The notes: a model not told the origin generated them from the letters alone. Shown: positions 1-13,970, counted from the stretch's first letter. The stretch is 64,000 nucleotides of DNA from Archivesica marissinica (GCA_014843695.1 CM026404.1:52069684-52133683); one strand, 5' to 3'. Made by a program: numbers and translations.

Positions 1-2576
1 GAGATGTTGTATTTAATGTATACCGGAGGTGGTGGTATTTTAATGTATACCGGAGGTTGTGGTATTTTAATGTATACCGGAGATGTACTATTTTAATGTA
101 TACCGGAGGTTGTGGTATTTTAATGTATACCGGAGGTGGTGGTATTTTAATGTATACCGGAGGTTGTGGTATTTTAATGTATACCGGAGATGTAGTATTT
201 TAATGTATACCGGAGGTGGTTGTATTTTAATGTATACCGGAGATGTTTGTATTTTAATGTATACCGGAGGTGGTGGTATTTTAATGTATACCGGAGGTTG
301 TGGTATTTTAATGTATACCGGAGATGGTGGTATTAAATATATACCGGAGATTGTGGTATTTTAATGTATACCGGAGATTGTAGTATTTTAATGTATACCG
401 GAGTTGGTTGTATTTTAATGTATACCGGAGATTGTGGTATTTTAATGTATACCGGAGGTGGTTGTATTTTAATGTATACCGGAGATTGTGGTATTTTAAT
501 GTATACCGGAGATGGTTGTATTTTAATGTATACCGGAGGTTGTGGTATTTTAATATATACCGGAGATGGTTGTATTTTAATGTATACCGGAGTTTGTGGT
601 ATTTTAATGTATACCGGAGGTGGTTGTATTTTAATGTATACCGGAGTGGTGGCATTTAATGTATACCGGAGATGTTTGTATTTTAATGTATACCGGAGGT
701 GGTTGTATTTTAATGTATACCGGAGGTGGTTGTATTTTAATGTATACCGGAGATGTTGTATTTTAATGTATACCGGAGGTGGTGGTATTTTAATGTATAC
801 CGGAGATTGTTGTATTTTAATGTATACCGGAGATGTAGTATTTTAATGTATACCGGTGGTATTTTAATGTATACCGGAGGTGGTTGTATTTTAATGTATA
901 CCGGAGGTGGTTGTATTTTAATGTATACCGAATATGTAGTATTTTAATATATACAGGAGATGGTTGTATTTTAATGTATATCGGAGTTTGTGGTATTTTA
1001 ATGTATACCGGAGATTGTGGTATTTTAATGTATATCGGAGATGGTTGTATTTTAATGTATATCGGAGGTGGTTGTATTTTAATGTATACCGGAGGTTGTG
1101 GTATTTTAATGTATACCGGAGGTGGTGGTATTTTAATGTATACCGAAGATGTAGTATTTTAATATATATAGGAGATGGTTGTATTTTAATGTATATCGGA
1201 GATTGTGGTATTTTAATGTATACCGGAGTTTGTGGTATTTTAATGTATATCGGAGATGGTTGTATTTTAATGTATATCGGAGGTGGTTGTATTTTAATGT
1301 ATACCGGAGGTTGTGGTATTTTAATGTATACCGGAGGTGGTGGTATTTTAATGTATACCGGAGGTGGTTGTATTTTAATGTATACCGGAGATGTAGTAAT
1401 TTAATGTATACCGGAGGTGATTGTATTTTAATGTATACTGGAGTTGGTTATATTTTAATGTATATCGGAGGTGGTTGTATTTTAATGTATACTGGAGGTG
1501 GTTGTATTTTAATGTATACCGGAGGTGGTTGTATTTTAATGTATACCGGAGGTGGTTGTATTTTAATGTATACAGGAGATGGTTGTATGTTAATGTATAC
1601 CGGAGATTGTGGTATTTTAATGTATACCGGAGATTGTGGTATTTTAATGTATACCGGAGATTGTGGTATTTTAATGTATATCGGAGGTGGTGGTATTTTA
1701 ATGTATACCGGAGGTTGTGGTATTTTAATGTATACCGGATATTGTGGTATTTTAATGTATACCGGAGGTTGTGGTATTTTAATGTATATCGGAGGTGGTG
1801 GTATTTTAATGTATACCGGAGGTTGTGGTATTTTAATGTATACCGGAGATTGTGGTATTTTAATGTATACCGGAGGATGTGGTATTTTAATGTATACCGG
1901 AGATGTTGTATTTAATGTATACCGGAGGTGGTGGTATTTTAATGTATACCGGAGGTTGTGGTATTTTAATGTATACCGGAGATGTAGTATTTTAATGTAT
2001 ACCGGAGGTTGTGGTATTTTAATGTATACGGAGGTGGTGGTATTTTAATGTATACCGGAGGTTGTGGTATTTTAATGTATACCGGAGATGTAGTATTTTA
2101 ATGTATACCGGAGGTGGTTGTATTTTAATGTATACCGGAGATGTTTGTATTTTAATGTATACCGGAGGTGGTGGTATTTTAATGTATACCGGAGGTTGTG
2201 GTATTTTAATGTATACCGGAGATGGTGGTATTTTTTGTTTTTAATGTATACCGGAGATTGTGGTATTTTAATGTATACCGGAGTTGGTTGTATTTTAATG
2301 TATACCGGAGATTGTTGTATTTTAATGTATACCGGAGGTGGTTGTATTTTAATGTATACCGGAGGTTGTTGTATTTTAATGTATACCGGAGATGGTTGTA
2401 TTTTAATGTATACCGGAGGTGGTTGTATTTTAATGTATATCGGAGGTGGTTGTATTTTAATGTATATCGGAGGTGGTTGTATTTTAATGTATACAGGAGA
2501 TGGTTGTATTTTAATGTATACCGGAGGTGGTTGTATTTTAATGTATATCGGAGGTGGTTGTATTTTAATGTATACC
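1..2576. repeat. 27-bp minisatellite array
   Basis: Tandem array of a 27-bp unit (26-bp variants) with core ttttaatgtataccgga followed by a variable ggtggtggta, ggttgtggta or gatgtagta segment, about 95 copies. It runs off the left edge of the window and ends at an assembly gap. The 27-bp period is a multiple of three, so long open frames on both strands (for example a repeated nine-residue MYTGGGGIL pattern) arise by periodicity. The single-base-shorter units break these frames. I treat it as non-coding. Confidence 0.97.
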
Positions 2577-3576
2577 NNNNNNNNNNNNNNNNNNNNNNNN
2601 NNNNNNNNNNNNNNNNNNNNNNNNNNNNNNNNNNNNNNNNNNNNNNNNNNNNNNNNNNNNNNNNNNNNNNNNNNNNNNNNNNNNNNNNNNNNNNNNNNNN
2701 NNNNNNNNNNNNNNNNNNNNNNNNNNNNNNNNNNNNNNNNNNNNNNNNNNNNNNNNNNNNNNNNNNNNNNNNNNNNNNNNNNNNNNNNNNNNNNNNNNNN
2801 NNNNNNNNNNNNNNNNNNNNNNNNNNNNNNNNNNNNNNNNNNNNNNNNNNNNNNNNNNNNNNNNNNNNNNNNNNNNNNNNNNNNNNNNNNNNNNNNNNNN
2901 NNNNNNNNNNNNNNNNNNNNNNNNNNNNNNNNNNNNNNNNNNNNNNNNNNNNNNNNNNNNNNNNNNNNNNNNNNNNNNNNNNNNNNNNNNNNNNNNNNNN
3001 NNNNNNNNNNNNNNNNNNNNNNNNNNNNNNNNNNNNNNNNNNNNNNNNNNNNNNNNNNNNNNNNNNNNNNNNNNNNNNNNNNNNNNNNNNNNNNNNNNNN
3101 NNNNNNNNNNNNNNNNNNNNNNNNNNNNNNNNNNNNNNNNNNNNNNNNNNNNNNNNNNNNNNNNNNNNNNNNNNNNNNNNNNNNNNNNNNNNNNNNNNNN
3201 NNNNNNNNNNNNNNNNNNNNNNNNNNNNNNNNNNNNNNNNNNNNNNNNNNNNNNNNNNNNNNNNNNNNNNNNNNNNNNNNNNNNNNNNNNNNNNNNNNNN
3301 NNNNNNNNNNNNNNNNNNNNNNNNNNNNNNNNNNNNNNNNNNNNNNNNNNNNNNNNNNNNNNNNNNNNNNNNNNNNNNNNNNNNNNNNNNNNNNNNNNNN
3401 NNNNNNNNNNNNNNNNNNNNNNNNNNNNNNNNNNNNNNNNNNNNNNNNNNNNNNNNNNNNNNNNNNNNNNNNNNNNNNNNNNNNNNNNNNNNNNNNNNNN
3501 NNNNNNNNNNNNNNNNNNNNNNNNNNNNNNNNNNNNNNNNNNNNNNNNNNNNNNNNNNNNNNNNNNNNNNNNNNNN
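2577..3576. other. Assembly gap (1,000 N)
   Basis: Exactly 1,000 N. All three gaps in the window have this length, which points to a fixed placeholder, so the real size is unknown. The left edge is the 27-bp array and the right edge is the unrelated 20-bp array. Confidence 0.99.
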
Positions 3577-6500
3577 CGACGTAATCTAGATTGTCCTGAT
3601 GTAATTTAGGTTGTCCCGACGTAATCTAGATTGTTCTGATGTAATTTAGGTTGTCCCGACGTAATCTAGATTGTCCTGATGTAATTTAGGTTGTCCCGAC
3701 GTAATCTAGATTGTTCTGATGTAATTTAGGTTGTCCCGACGTAATCTAGATTGTCCTGATGTAATTTAGGTTGTCCCGACGTAATCTAGATTGTTCTGAT
3801 GTAATTTAGGTTGTCCCGACGTAATCTAGATTGTCCTGATGTAATTTAGGTTGTCCCGACGTAATCTAGATTGTCCTGATGTAATTTAGGTTGTCCCGAC
3901 GTAATCTAGATTGTTCTGATGTAATTTAGGTTACCCCGATGCAATGTATGTGTCTCGGATGTTATCTATGTTGTCCCGATATAATGTAGGTTGTTCCGCC
4001 TATGTAATCTAGGTTGTCCCGATGTTATCTAGGTTGTCCCGATGTTATCTAGGTTGTCCCGACGTAATCTAGGGTGTCCCGATGTTATCTATGTTGTCCC
4101 AATTTTATCTAGGTTGTCCCTATGTTATCTAGTGTGTCCCGATGTTATCTAGGGTGTCCCGGTGTTATCTAGGGTGTCCCGATGTTACATAGGGTGTCCC
4201 GGTGTTATCTAGGTTGTACCAATGTTATCTAGGTTGTCCCAATGTTATCTAGGTTGTCCCAATGTTATCTAGGGTGTCCCAATGTTATCTAGGGTGTCCC
4301 GGTGTTATCTAGGTTGTGCCGATGTTATCTAGGTTGTCCCAATGTTATCTAGGTTGTCCCAATGTTATCTAAGTTGTCGCGGTGTTATCTAGGGTGTCCC
4401 GATGTTATCTAGTGTGTCCCAATGTTATCTAGGTTGTCACGATGTTACTTAGGTTGTGCCGATGTTATCTAGGTTGTCCCGGTGTTATCTAGGGTGTCCC
4501 AATGTTATCTAGGTTGTCCCAATGTTATCTAGGTTGTCGCGATGATATCTAGGTTGTCCCAATGTTATCTAGGTTGTCCCAATGTTATCTAGGTTGTCCC
4601 AATGTTATCTAGGTTGTCCCGGTGTTATCTAGGTTGTCGCGATGATATCTAGGTTGTCCCAATGTTATCTAGGTTGTCCCAATGTTATCTAGGTTGTCCC
4701 AATGTTATCTAGGTTGTCCCAATGTTATCTAGGTTGTCCCGGTGTTATCTAGGTTGTCCCGATGTTATCTAGGTTGTCCCTATGTTATCTAGGTTGTCCC
4801 TGTGTTATCTAGGTAGTCCCGACGTAATCTATGTTGTCGCGATGTTATCTAGGTTGTCGCGATGTTATCTAGGTTGTCCCGGTGTTATCTAGGTTTTCCC
4901 AATGTTATCTAAGGTGTCCCAATGTTATCTAGGTTGTCCCTATGTTATCTAGGTTGTCGCGATGTTATCTAGGTTGTCCCGGTGTTATCTAGGTTGTCCC
5001 AATGTTATCTAAGTTGTCCCGATGTTATTTATGTTGTCCCGATGTTATCTAGGTTGTCCTGACGCTATCTAGGTTGTCCCGGTAATATCTAGGTTGTCCC
5101 GATGTTATCTAGGGTGTCCCAATGTTATCCAGGTTGTCCCTATGTTATCTAGGTTGTCCCGACGTAATCTATGTTGTGGCGATGTTATCTAGGTTGTCCC
5201 GACGTAATATATCTATGTTGTCCCAATTTTATCTAGGTTGTCCCGACGTAATCTATCTATGTTGTCCCAATGTTATCTAGGTTGTCCCTATGTTATCTAG
5301 GATGTCCCGATGTTATCTAGGTTGTCCCGGTGTTATCTAGGTTGTCCCAATGTTATCTAAGTTGTCCCGATGTTATCTATGTTGTCCCGATGTTATCTAG
5401 GTTGTCCTGACGCTATCTAGGTTGTCCCGGTGTTATCTAGGTTGTCCCGATGTTATCTAGGGTGTCCCAATGTTATCCAGGTTGTCCCTATGTTATCTAG
5501 GTTGTCCCGACGTAATCTATGTTGTCGCGATGTTATCTAGGTTGTCCCGACGTAATATATCTATGGTGTCCCAATTTTATCTAGGTTGTCCCGACGTAAT
5601 CTATCTATGTTGTCCCAATTTTATCTAGGTTGTCCCTATGTTATCTAGGATGTCCCGATGTTATCTAGGTTGTCCCGGTGTTATCTAGGTTGTCCCAATG
5701 TTATCTAGGTAGTCCCGACGTTATCTATGTTGTCGCGACGTAATCTATGTTGTCGCGATGTTATCTAGGTTGTCCCGATGTTATCTAGGTTGTCCCTATG
5801 TTATCTAGGTTGTCCCCATGTTATATAGGGTGTCCCAATGTTATCTAGGTTGTCCTGACGTTATCTATGTTGTCGCGATGTTATCTAGGTTGTCCTGATG
5901 CTATCTATGTTGTCCCGATGTTATCTAGGTTGTCCTGATGCTATCTAGGTTGTCCCGGTGTTATCTAGGGTGTCCCAGTGTTATCTAGGTTGTCCTTATG
6001 TTATCTAGGTAGTCCCGACGTAATCTATGTTGTCGCGATGTTATCTAGGTTGTCCCGGTGTTATCTAGGTTGTCCTGATGTTATCTATGTTGTCCCGGTG
6101 TTATCTAGGTTGTCCCGATGTTATCTAGGTTGTCCCGATGTTATCTAGGTTGTCCCGATGTTATCTAGGTTGTCCCGATGTTATCTAGGATGTCGCGATG
6201 TTATCTAGGATGTCGCGATGTTATCTAGGATCTCCAGATGTTATCTAGGATGTCCCGGTGTTATCTAGGATGTCCCGATGTTATCTAGGTTGTCGCGATG
6301 TTATATAGGTTGTCGCGATGTTATCTAGGTTGTCGCGATGTTATATAGGTTGTCCCGATGTGATCTAGATTGTCCCGATGTTATCTAGGATGTCCCTATA
6401 GTATCTAGGTTGTCCCGGAGTTATCTAGGTTGTCCCGGTGTTATCTAGGTTGTCCCGATGTTATCTAGGGTGTCCCAATGTTATCCAGGTTGTTCCTATG

Positions 6501-9391
6501 TTATCTAGGTTGTCCCGACGTAATCTATGTTGTCGCGATGTTATCTAGGTTGTCCCGACGTAATATATCTATGTTGTCCCAATTGTATATAGGTTGTCCC
6601 GACGTAATCTATCTATGTTGTCCCAATTTTATCTAGGTTGTCCCGGTGTTATCTAGGTTGTCGCGATGTTATCTAGGGTGTCCCGATGTTATCTAGGTTG
6701 TCCCTATGTTATCTAGGTTGTCCCGGTGTTATCTAGGGTGTCCCAATGTTATCTAGGTTGTCGCGGTGTTATCTATGTTGTCCCAATGTTATCTAGGTTG
6801 TCCCAATGTTATCTAGGTTGTCCCAATGTTATCTAGGTTGTCCCGGTGTTATCTAGGTTGTCGCGATGATATCTAGGTTGTCCCAATGTTATCTAGGTTG
6901 TCCCAATGTTATCTAGGTTGTCCCAATGTTATCTAGGTTGTCCCAATGTTATCTAGGTTGTCCCGGTGTTATCTAGGTTGTTCCGATGTTATCTAGGTTG
7001 TCCCTATGTTATCTAGGTTGTCCCTGTGTTATCTAGGTAGTCCCGACGTAATCTATGTTGTCGCGATGTTGTCTTGGGTGTCTCGATGTTATCTAGGTTG
7101 TCCTATGTTATCTAGATTGTCCCCATGTTATATAGGGTGTCCCAATGTTATCTAGGTTGTCCCTATGTTATCTAGGTAGTCCCAATATTATCTAGGTTGT
7201 CGCGGTGTTATCTAGGGTGTCCCGATGTTATCTAGGTTGTCCCTATGTTATCTAGTTAGTTCCGATGTTATCTATGTTGTCGCGACGTAATATGTGTTGT
7301 CGCGATGTTATCTTGGGTGTCTCGATGTTATCTAGGTTGTCCCTATGTTATCTAGGTTGTCCCCATGTTATATAGGGTGTCCCAATGTTATCTAGGTTGT
7401 CCCTATGTTATCTAGGTAGTCCCGACGTAATATATGTTATCGCGATGTTATCTAGGTTGTCGCGATGTTATCTAGGTTGTCCTGGTGTTATCTAGGTTTT
7501 CCCAATGTTATCTAAGTTGTCCCGATGTTATATATGGTGTCCCGATGTTATCTAGGTTGTCCTGATGATATCTAGGTTGTCCCGGTGTTATCTAGGTTGT
7601 CCCGATGTTATCTAGGGTGTTCCAATATTATCTAGGTTGTCCCTATGTTATCTAGGTAGTCCCGACGTAATCTATGTTGTCGCGATGTTATCTAGGTTTT
7701 CCCGGTGTTATCTAGGTTGTCCCGGTGTCATCTAGGTTGTCCTGGTGTTATCTAGGTTGTCCCGATGTTATCTAGGTTGTCCCGATGTTATCTAGGTTGT
7801 CCTGGTGTTATCTAGGTTGTCCCGATGTTATCTAGGTTGTCCCATGTTATCTAGGTTGTCCCGATGTTATCTAGGTTGTCCCGGTGTTATCTAGGTTGTC
7901 CCGATGTTATCTAGGTTGTCCCGATGTTATCTATGTTGTTCCGGTGTTATCTAGGATATCCCGATGTCATCTAGGATGTCCCGATGTTATCTAGGTTGTC
8001 CCGATGTTATCTAGGTTGTCCCGATGTTATCTAGGTTGTCCCGATGTTATCTAGGATGTCGCGATGTTATCTAGGATGTCGCGATGTTATCTAGGATCTC
8101 CCGATGTTATCTAGGATGTCCCGGTGTTATCTAGGATGTCCCGATGTTATCTAGGTTGTCGCGATGTTATATAGGTTGTCTCGATGTTATATAGGTTGTC
8201 GCGTTGTTATCTAGGTTGTCGCGATGTTATCTAGGTTGTCGCGATGTTATCTAGGTTGTCGCGATGTTATCTAGGTTGTCCGATGTGATCTAGATTGTCC
8301 CGATGTTATCTAGGTTGTCGTGATGTTATCTAGGTTGTCCCGATGTTATCTAGGTTGTCCCCATGTTATATAGGGTGTCCCAATGTTATCTAGGTTGTCC
8401 CTATGTTATCTAGGTAGTCCCGACGTAATATATGTTATCGCGATGTTATCTAGGTTGTCGCGATGTTATCTAGGTTGTCCTGGTGTTATCTAGGTTTTCC
8501 CAATGTTATCTAAGTTGTCCCGATGTTATCTATGTTGTCCCGATGTTATCTAGGTTGTCCTGATGCTATCTAGGTTGTCCCGGTGTTATCTAGGTTGTCC
8601 CGATGTTATCTAGGGTGTTCCAATGTTATCTAGGTTGTCCCTATGTTATCTAGGTAGTCCCGACGTAATCTATGTTGTCGCGATGTTATCTAGGTTTTAC
8701 CGATGTTATCTAGGTTGTCCCGGTGTTATCTAGGTTGTCCCGGTGTCATCTAGGTTGTCCCGGTGTTATCTAGGTTGTCCCGATGTTATCTAGGTTGTCC
8801 CGATGTTATCTAGGTTGTCCCGGTGTTATCTAGGTTGTCCCGATGTTATCTAGGTTGTCCCATGTTATCTAGGTTGTCCCGATGTTATCTAGGTTGTCCC
8901 GGTGTTATCTAGGTTGTCCCGGTGTTATCTAGGTTGTCCCAATGTTATCTAGGTTGTTCCGGTGTTATCTAGGATATCCCGATGTTTTCTAGGATGTCCC
9001 GATGTTATCTAGGTTGTCCCGGTGTTATCTAGGTTGTCCCGGTGTTATCTAGGTTGTCCCGATGGTATCTAGGTTGTCACGGTGTTATCTAGGATGTCCC
9101 GGTGTTATCTAGGATGTCGCGATGTTATCTAGGATGTCGCGATGTTATCTAGGATCTCCCGATGTTATCTAGGATGTCCCGGTGTTATCTAGGATGTCCC
9201 GATGTTATCTAGGTTGTCGCGATGTTATATAGGTTGTCGCGATGTTATCTAGGTTGTCGCGATGTTATCTATGTTGTCGCGATGTTATCTAGGTTGTCGC
9301 GATGTTATCTAGGTTGTCCCGATGTGATCTAAATTGTCCCGATGTTATCTATGTTGTCGTGATGTTATCTAGGATGTCCCTATGGTATCTA

Positions 9392-9482
9392 GGTGTCGGG
9401 TTTTGGTTGTGTGTTTGTTGTGGGTGTTTGGTGTGTGTTTTGGTTGTTGTTTGGTTTTGTGTTTTGGGTGTGTTTTGGTTGT
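9392..9482. other. G/T-only insertion inside the 20-bp array
   Basis: About 90 bp of almost pure G and T (for example gtgtgttttggttgttg) interrupts the 20-bp periodicity. Normal monomers resume directly on both sides. It is most easily explained as a consensus artefact, but a real low-complexity insertion is possible. Confidence 0.8.
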
Positions 9483-10313
9483 CGATGTTATCTAGGTTGT
9501 CCCGGTGTTATCTAGGTTGTCCCGATGTTATCTAGGTTGTCCCATGTTATCTAGGTTGTCCCGATGTTATCTAGGTTGTCCCGGTGTTATCTAGGTTGTC
9601 CCGGTGTTATCTAGGTTGTCCCTATGTTATCTATGTTGTTCCGGTGTTATCTAGGATATCCTGATGTTATCTAGGATGTCCCGATGTTATCTAGGTTGTC
9701 CCGGTGTTATCTAGGTTGTCCCGGTGTTATCTAGGTTGTCCCGGTGTTATCTAGGTTGTCCCGATGGTATCTAGGTTGTCACGGTGTTATCTAGGATGTC
9801 CCGGTGTTAACTAGGTTGTCCCGGTGTTATCTTGGTTTTCCCGATGTTATCTAGGTTGTCCCGCTGTTATCTATGATGTCCCGGTGTTATCTAGGATGTC
9901 GCGATGTTATCTAGGATGTCGCGATGTTATCTAGGATCTCCCGATGTTATCTAGGATGTCCCGGTGTTATCTAGGATGTCCCGATGTTATCTAGGTTGTC
10001 GCGATGTTATATAGGTTGTCGCGATGTTATCTAGGTTGTCGCGATGTTATCTATGTTGTCGCGATGTTATCTAGGTTGTCGCGATGTTATCTAGGTTGTC
10101 CCGATGTGATCTAAATTGTCCCGATGTTATCTATGTTGTCGTGATGTTATCTAGGATGTCCCTATGGTATCTAGGTTGTCGCGATGTTATCTAGGTTGTC
10201 GCGATGTTATCTAGGTTGTCCCGATGTTATCTAGGATGTCCCGGTGTTATCTAGGTTGTCGCGATGTTATCTAGGTTGTCCCGATGTTATCTAGGTTGTC
10301 CCGATGTTATCTA

Positions 10314-10358
10314 GGTGTGGTGTTTTGGTTGTGTGTTTTGGTTGTGTGTTTTGTTTGT
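10314..10358. other. Second G/T-only insertion in the 20-bp array
   Basis: About 45 bp consisting of ggttgtgtgtttt-like G/T sequence between intact 20-bp monomers. The related block at about 12585 lacks it, so it is not part of the higher-order unit. Confidence 0.75.
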
Positions 10359-13300
10359 GATGTTATCTAGGATGTCCCGGTGTTATCTAGGTTGTCGCGA
10401 TGTTATCTAGGTTGTCCCGATGTGATCTAGATTGTCCCGATGTTATCTAGGTTGTCGTGATGTTATCTAGGTTGTCCCGATGTTATCTAGGTTGTCCCCA
10501 TGTTATATAGGGTGTCCCAATGTTATCTAGGTTGTCCCTATGTTATCTAGGTAGTCCCGACGTAATATATGTTATCGCGATGTTATCTAGGTTGTCGCGA
10601 TGTTATCTAGGTTGTCCTGGTGTTATCTAGGTTTTCCCAATGTTATCTAAGTTGTCCCGATGTTATCTATGTTGTCCCGATGTTATCTAGGTTGTCCTGA
10701 TGCTATCTAGGTTGTCCCGGTGTTATCTAGGTTGTCCCGATGTTATCTAGGGTGTTCCAATGTTATCTAGGTTGTCCCTATGTTATCTAGGTAGTCCCGA
10801 CGTAATCTATGTTGTCGCGATGTTATCTAGGTTTTACCGATGTTATCTAGGTTGTCCCGGTGTTATCTAGGTTGTCCCGGTGTCATCTAGGTTGTCCCGG
10901 TGTTATCTAGGTTGTCCCGATGTTATCTAGGTTGTCCCGATGTTATCTAGGTTGTCCCGGTGTTATCTAGGTTGTCCCGATGTTATCTAGGTTGTCCCAT
11001 GTTATCTAGGTTGTCCCGATGTTATCTAGGTTGTCCCGGTGTTATCTAGGTTGTCCCGGTGTTATCTAGGTTGTCCCAATGTTATCTAGGTTGTTCCGGT
11101 GTTATCTAGGATATCCCGATGTTTTCTAGGATGTCCCGATGTTATCTAGGTTGTCCCGGTGTTATCTAGGTTGTCCCGGTGTTATCTAGGTTGTCCCGAT
11201 GGTATCTAGGTTGTCACGGTGTTATCTAGGATGTCCCGGTGTTAACTAGGTTGTCCCGGTGTTATCTAGGTTTTCCCGATGTTATCTAGGTTGTCCCGCT
11301 GTTATCTATGATGTCCCGGTGTTATCTAGGATGTCGCGATGTTATCTAGGATGTCGCGATGTTATCTAGGATCTCCCGATGTTATCTAGGATGTCCCGGT
11401 GTTATCTAGGATGTCCCGATGTTATCTAGGTTGTCGCGATGTTATATAGGTTGTCGCGATGTTATCTAGGTTGTCGCGATGTTATCTATGTTGTCGCGAT
11501 GTTATCTAGGTTGTCGCGATGTTATCTAGGTTGTCCCGATGTGATCTAAATTGTCCCGATGTTATCTATGTTGTCGTGATGTTATCTAGGATGTCCCTAT
11601 GGTATCTAGGTTGTCCCGGTGTTATCTAGGTTGTCCCGGTGTTATCTAGGTTGTCGCGGTGATATTTAGGATGTCCCGATGTTATCTAGGTTGTCCCTAT
11701 GCTATCTAGGTTTTACCGATGTTATCTAGGAAGTCCCGATGTTATCTAGGTTGTCCCGATGTTATCTAGGTTGTCCCGGTGTTATCTAGGTTGTCCCGAT
11801 GTTATCTAGGTTGTCCCATGTTATCTAGGTTGTCCCGATGTTATCTAGGTTGTCCCGGTGTTATCTAGGTTGTCCCGGTGTTATCTAGGTTGTCCCTATG
11901 TTATCTATGTTGTTCCGGTGTTATCTAGGATATCCTGATGTTATCTAGGATGTCCCGATGTTATCTAGGTTGTCCCGGTGTTATCTAGGTTGTCCCGGTG
12001 TTATCTAGGTTGTCCCGGTGTTATCTAGGTTGTCCCGATGGTATCTAGGTTGTCACGGTGTTATCTAGGATGTCCCGGTGTTAACTAGGTTGTCCCGGTG
12101 TTATCTTGGTTTTCCCGATGTTATCTAGGTTGTCCCGCTGTTATCTATGATGTCCCGGTGTTATCTAGGATGTCGCGATGTTATCTAGGATGTCGCGATG
12201 TTATCTAGGATCTCCCGATGTTATCTAGGATGTCCCGGTGTTATCTAGGATGTCCCGATGTTATCTAGGTTGTCGCGATGTTATATAGGTTGTCGCGATG
12301 TTATCTAGGTTGTCGCGATGTTATCTATGTTGTCGCGATGTTATCTAGGTTGTCGCGATGTTATCTAGGTTGTCCCGATGTGATCTAAATTGTCCCGATG
12401 TTATCTATGTTGTCGTGATGTTATCTAGGATGTCCCTATGGTATCTAGGTTGTCGCGATGTTATCTAGGTTGTCGCGATGTTATCTAGGTTGTCCCGATG
12501 TTATCTAGGATGTCCCGGTGTTATCTAGGTTGTCGCGATGTTATCTAGGTTGTCCCGATGTTATCTAGGTTGTCCCGATGTTATCTAGGATGTCCCGGTG
12601 TTATCTAGGTTGTCGCAATGTTATCTAGGTTGTCCCGATGTTATCTAGTTTGTCCCGATGTTATCTAGGATGTCCCGGTGTTATCTAGGTTGTCGCGATG
12701 TTATCTAGGTTGTCCCGATGTTATCTAGGTTGTCCCGATGTTATCTAGGATGTCCCGGTGTTATCTAGGTTGTCGCGATGATATCTAGGTTGTACCGATG
12801 TTATCTAGGTTGTACCTATGTTATCTAGGTTGTCCCGATGTTATCTAGGCTGTCCCGATGTTATCTAGGATGTCCCGATGTTATCTAGGTTGTCCCGATG
12901 TTATCTAGGTTGTCCCGATGTTATCTAGGATGTCCCGATGTTATCTAGGATGGCCCGGTGTTATCTAGGTTGTCGCGATGTTATCTAGGTTGTCACTGTG
13001 TTATATAGGTTGTCGCGATGTTATCTAGGTTGTATCTAGGTTGTCCCGATATTATCTAGGTTTTCCCGATGTTATCTAGGTTGTCCCGATGTTATCTAGG
13101 TTGTCCCGATGTTATCTAGGTTGTCACGATGTGATCTAGGTTGTCCCGATGTTATCTAGGATGTCCCGATGTTATCTAGGATGTCCCGATGTTATCTAGG
13201 TTGTCCCGATGTTATCTAGGTTGTCCCGATGTTGTCTAGGATGTCCCGATGTTATCTAGGATGTCCCGATGTTTTCTAGGTTGTCCCGATGTTATCTAGG

Positions 13301-13749
13301 TTATCGCGATTTTATCTAGAATATCCCGGTGTTATCTAGGTTGTCCCGGTGTTATCTAGGTTGTCCCGATGTTATCTAGGTTGTCCCGATGTTGTCTAGG
13401 ATGTCCCGATGTTATCTAGGTTTTCCTGATGTTATCTAGGTTGTCCCGATGTTATCTAGGTTGTCCCGATGTTATCTAGGTTGTCACGATGTGATCTAGG
13501 TTGTCCCGATGTTGTCTAGGTTGTCCCGATGTTATCTAGGTTGTCCCGATGTTATCTAGGTTGTCCCGGTGTTATCTAGGTTGTCACGATGTTATATAGG
13601 TTGTCCCGGTGTTATCTAGGGTGTCCCGATGTTATCTAGGTTGTCCCGATGTTGTTATTATATATTACAGTGTGGCATGTTTCTGCAACAACACACATGT
13701 ATATTATCGATTGTTTTAAAAACAATGTGCACATTTTATTTTACACCGA

Positions 13750-13930
13750 TTGATTGCGAAACACGTTTTAAAAACTTATCTTAAGCACTCTCGTTGAATC
13801 GGATGAAAGCGTAAATGTGGTCATGCGCGTGGGGGGAACCAGCGTACCCGGAGAAAACCTATCTCTCCCCGTCTGGCGACCCTGGTAACACCTTGTCCGA
13901 GGATTGAACCGGGTTATCATTGGGGACTTT
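13750..13930 (-). mobile_element. SINE-like fragment, second family tail
   Basis: On the minus strand there is a Pol III B-box match, GGTTCAATCC (complement of 13901-13910). It is followed by a body containing GGTTTTCTCCGGGTACGC and then a 3' tail equivalent to the plus-strand motif GATTGCGAAACACGTT (13752-13767). The same tail ends the SINEs at 34231-34467 and 53952-54195, although the bodies differ. No A box is visible beyond the B box, so the 5' end looks truncated or decayed. Confidence 0.6.
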
Positions 13931-13970
13931 GGTTTGTAATAAATTATAATCATAAGAATAACTTATTCTA

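Larger units (their letters stand above)
3577..13654. repeat. 20-bp satellite array, about 500 copies
   Basis: Ten kilobases of a 20-bp unit, consensus gatgttatctaggttgtccc, with many point variants (gtcgcgatg, gtcccaatg, gatgtccc). The first 350 bp are a distinct subfamily: 40-bp dimers (cgacgtaatctagattgtcc plus tgatgtaatttaggttgtcc) alternating gtcctg and gttctg, giving an 80-bp period. The remainder has large internal duplications: a block at about 9485-10310 recurs at 11759-12584 (offset 2274), one at about 8281 recurs at 10418 (offset 2137), and one near 4641 recurs near 6865 (offset about 2224). The array ends cleanly before unique DNA. An inverted relative is at 27545-28100. Confidence 0.97.
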
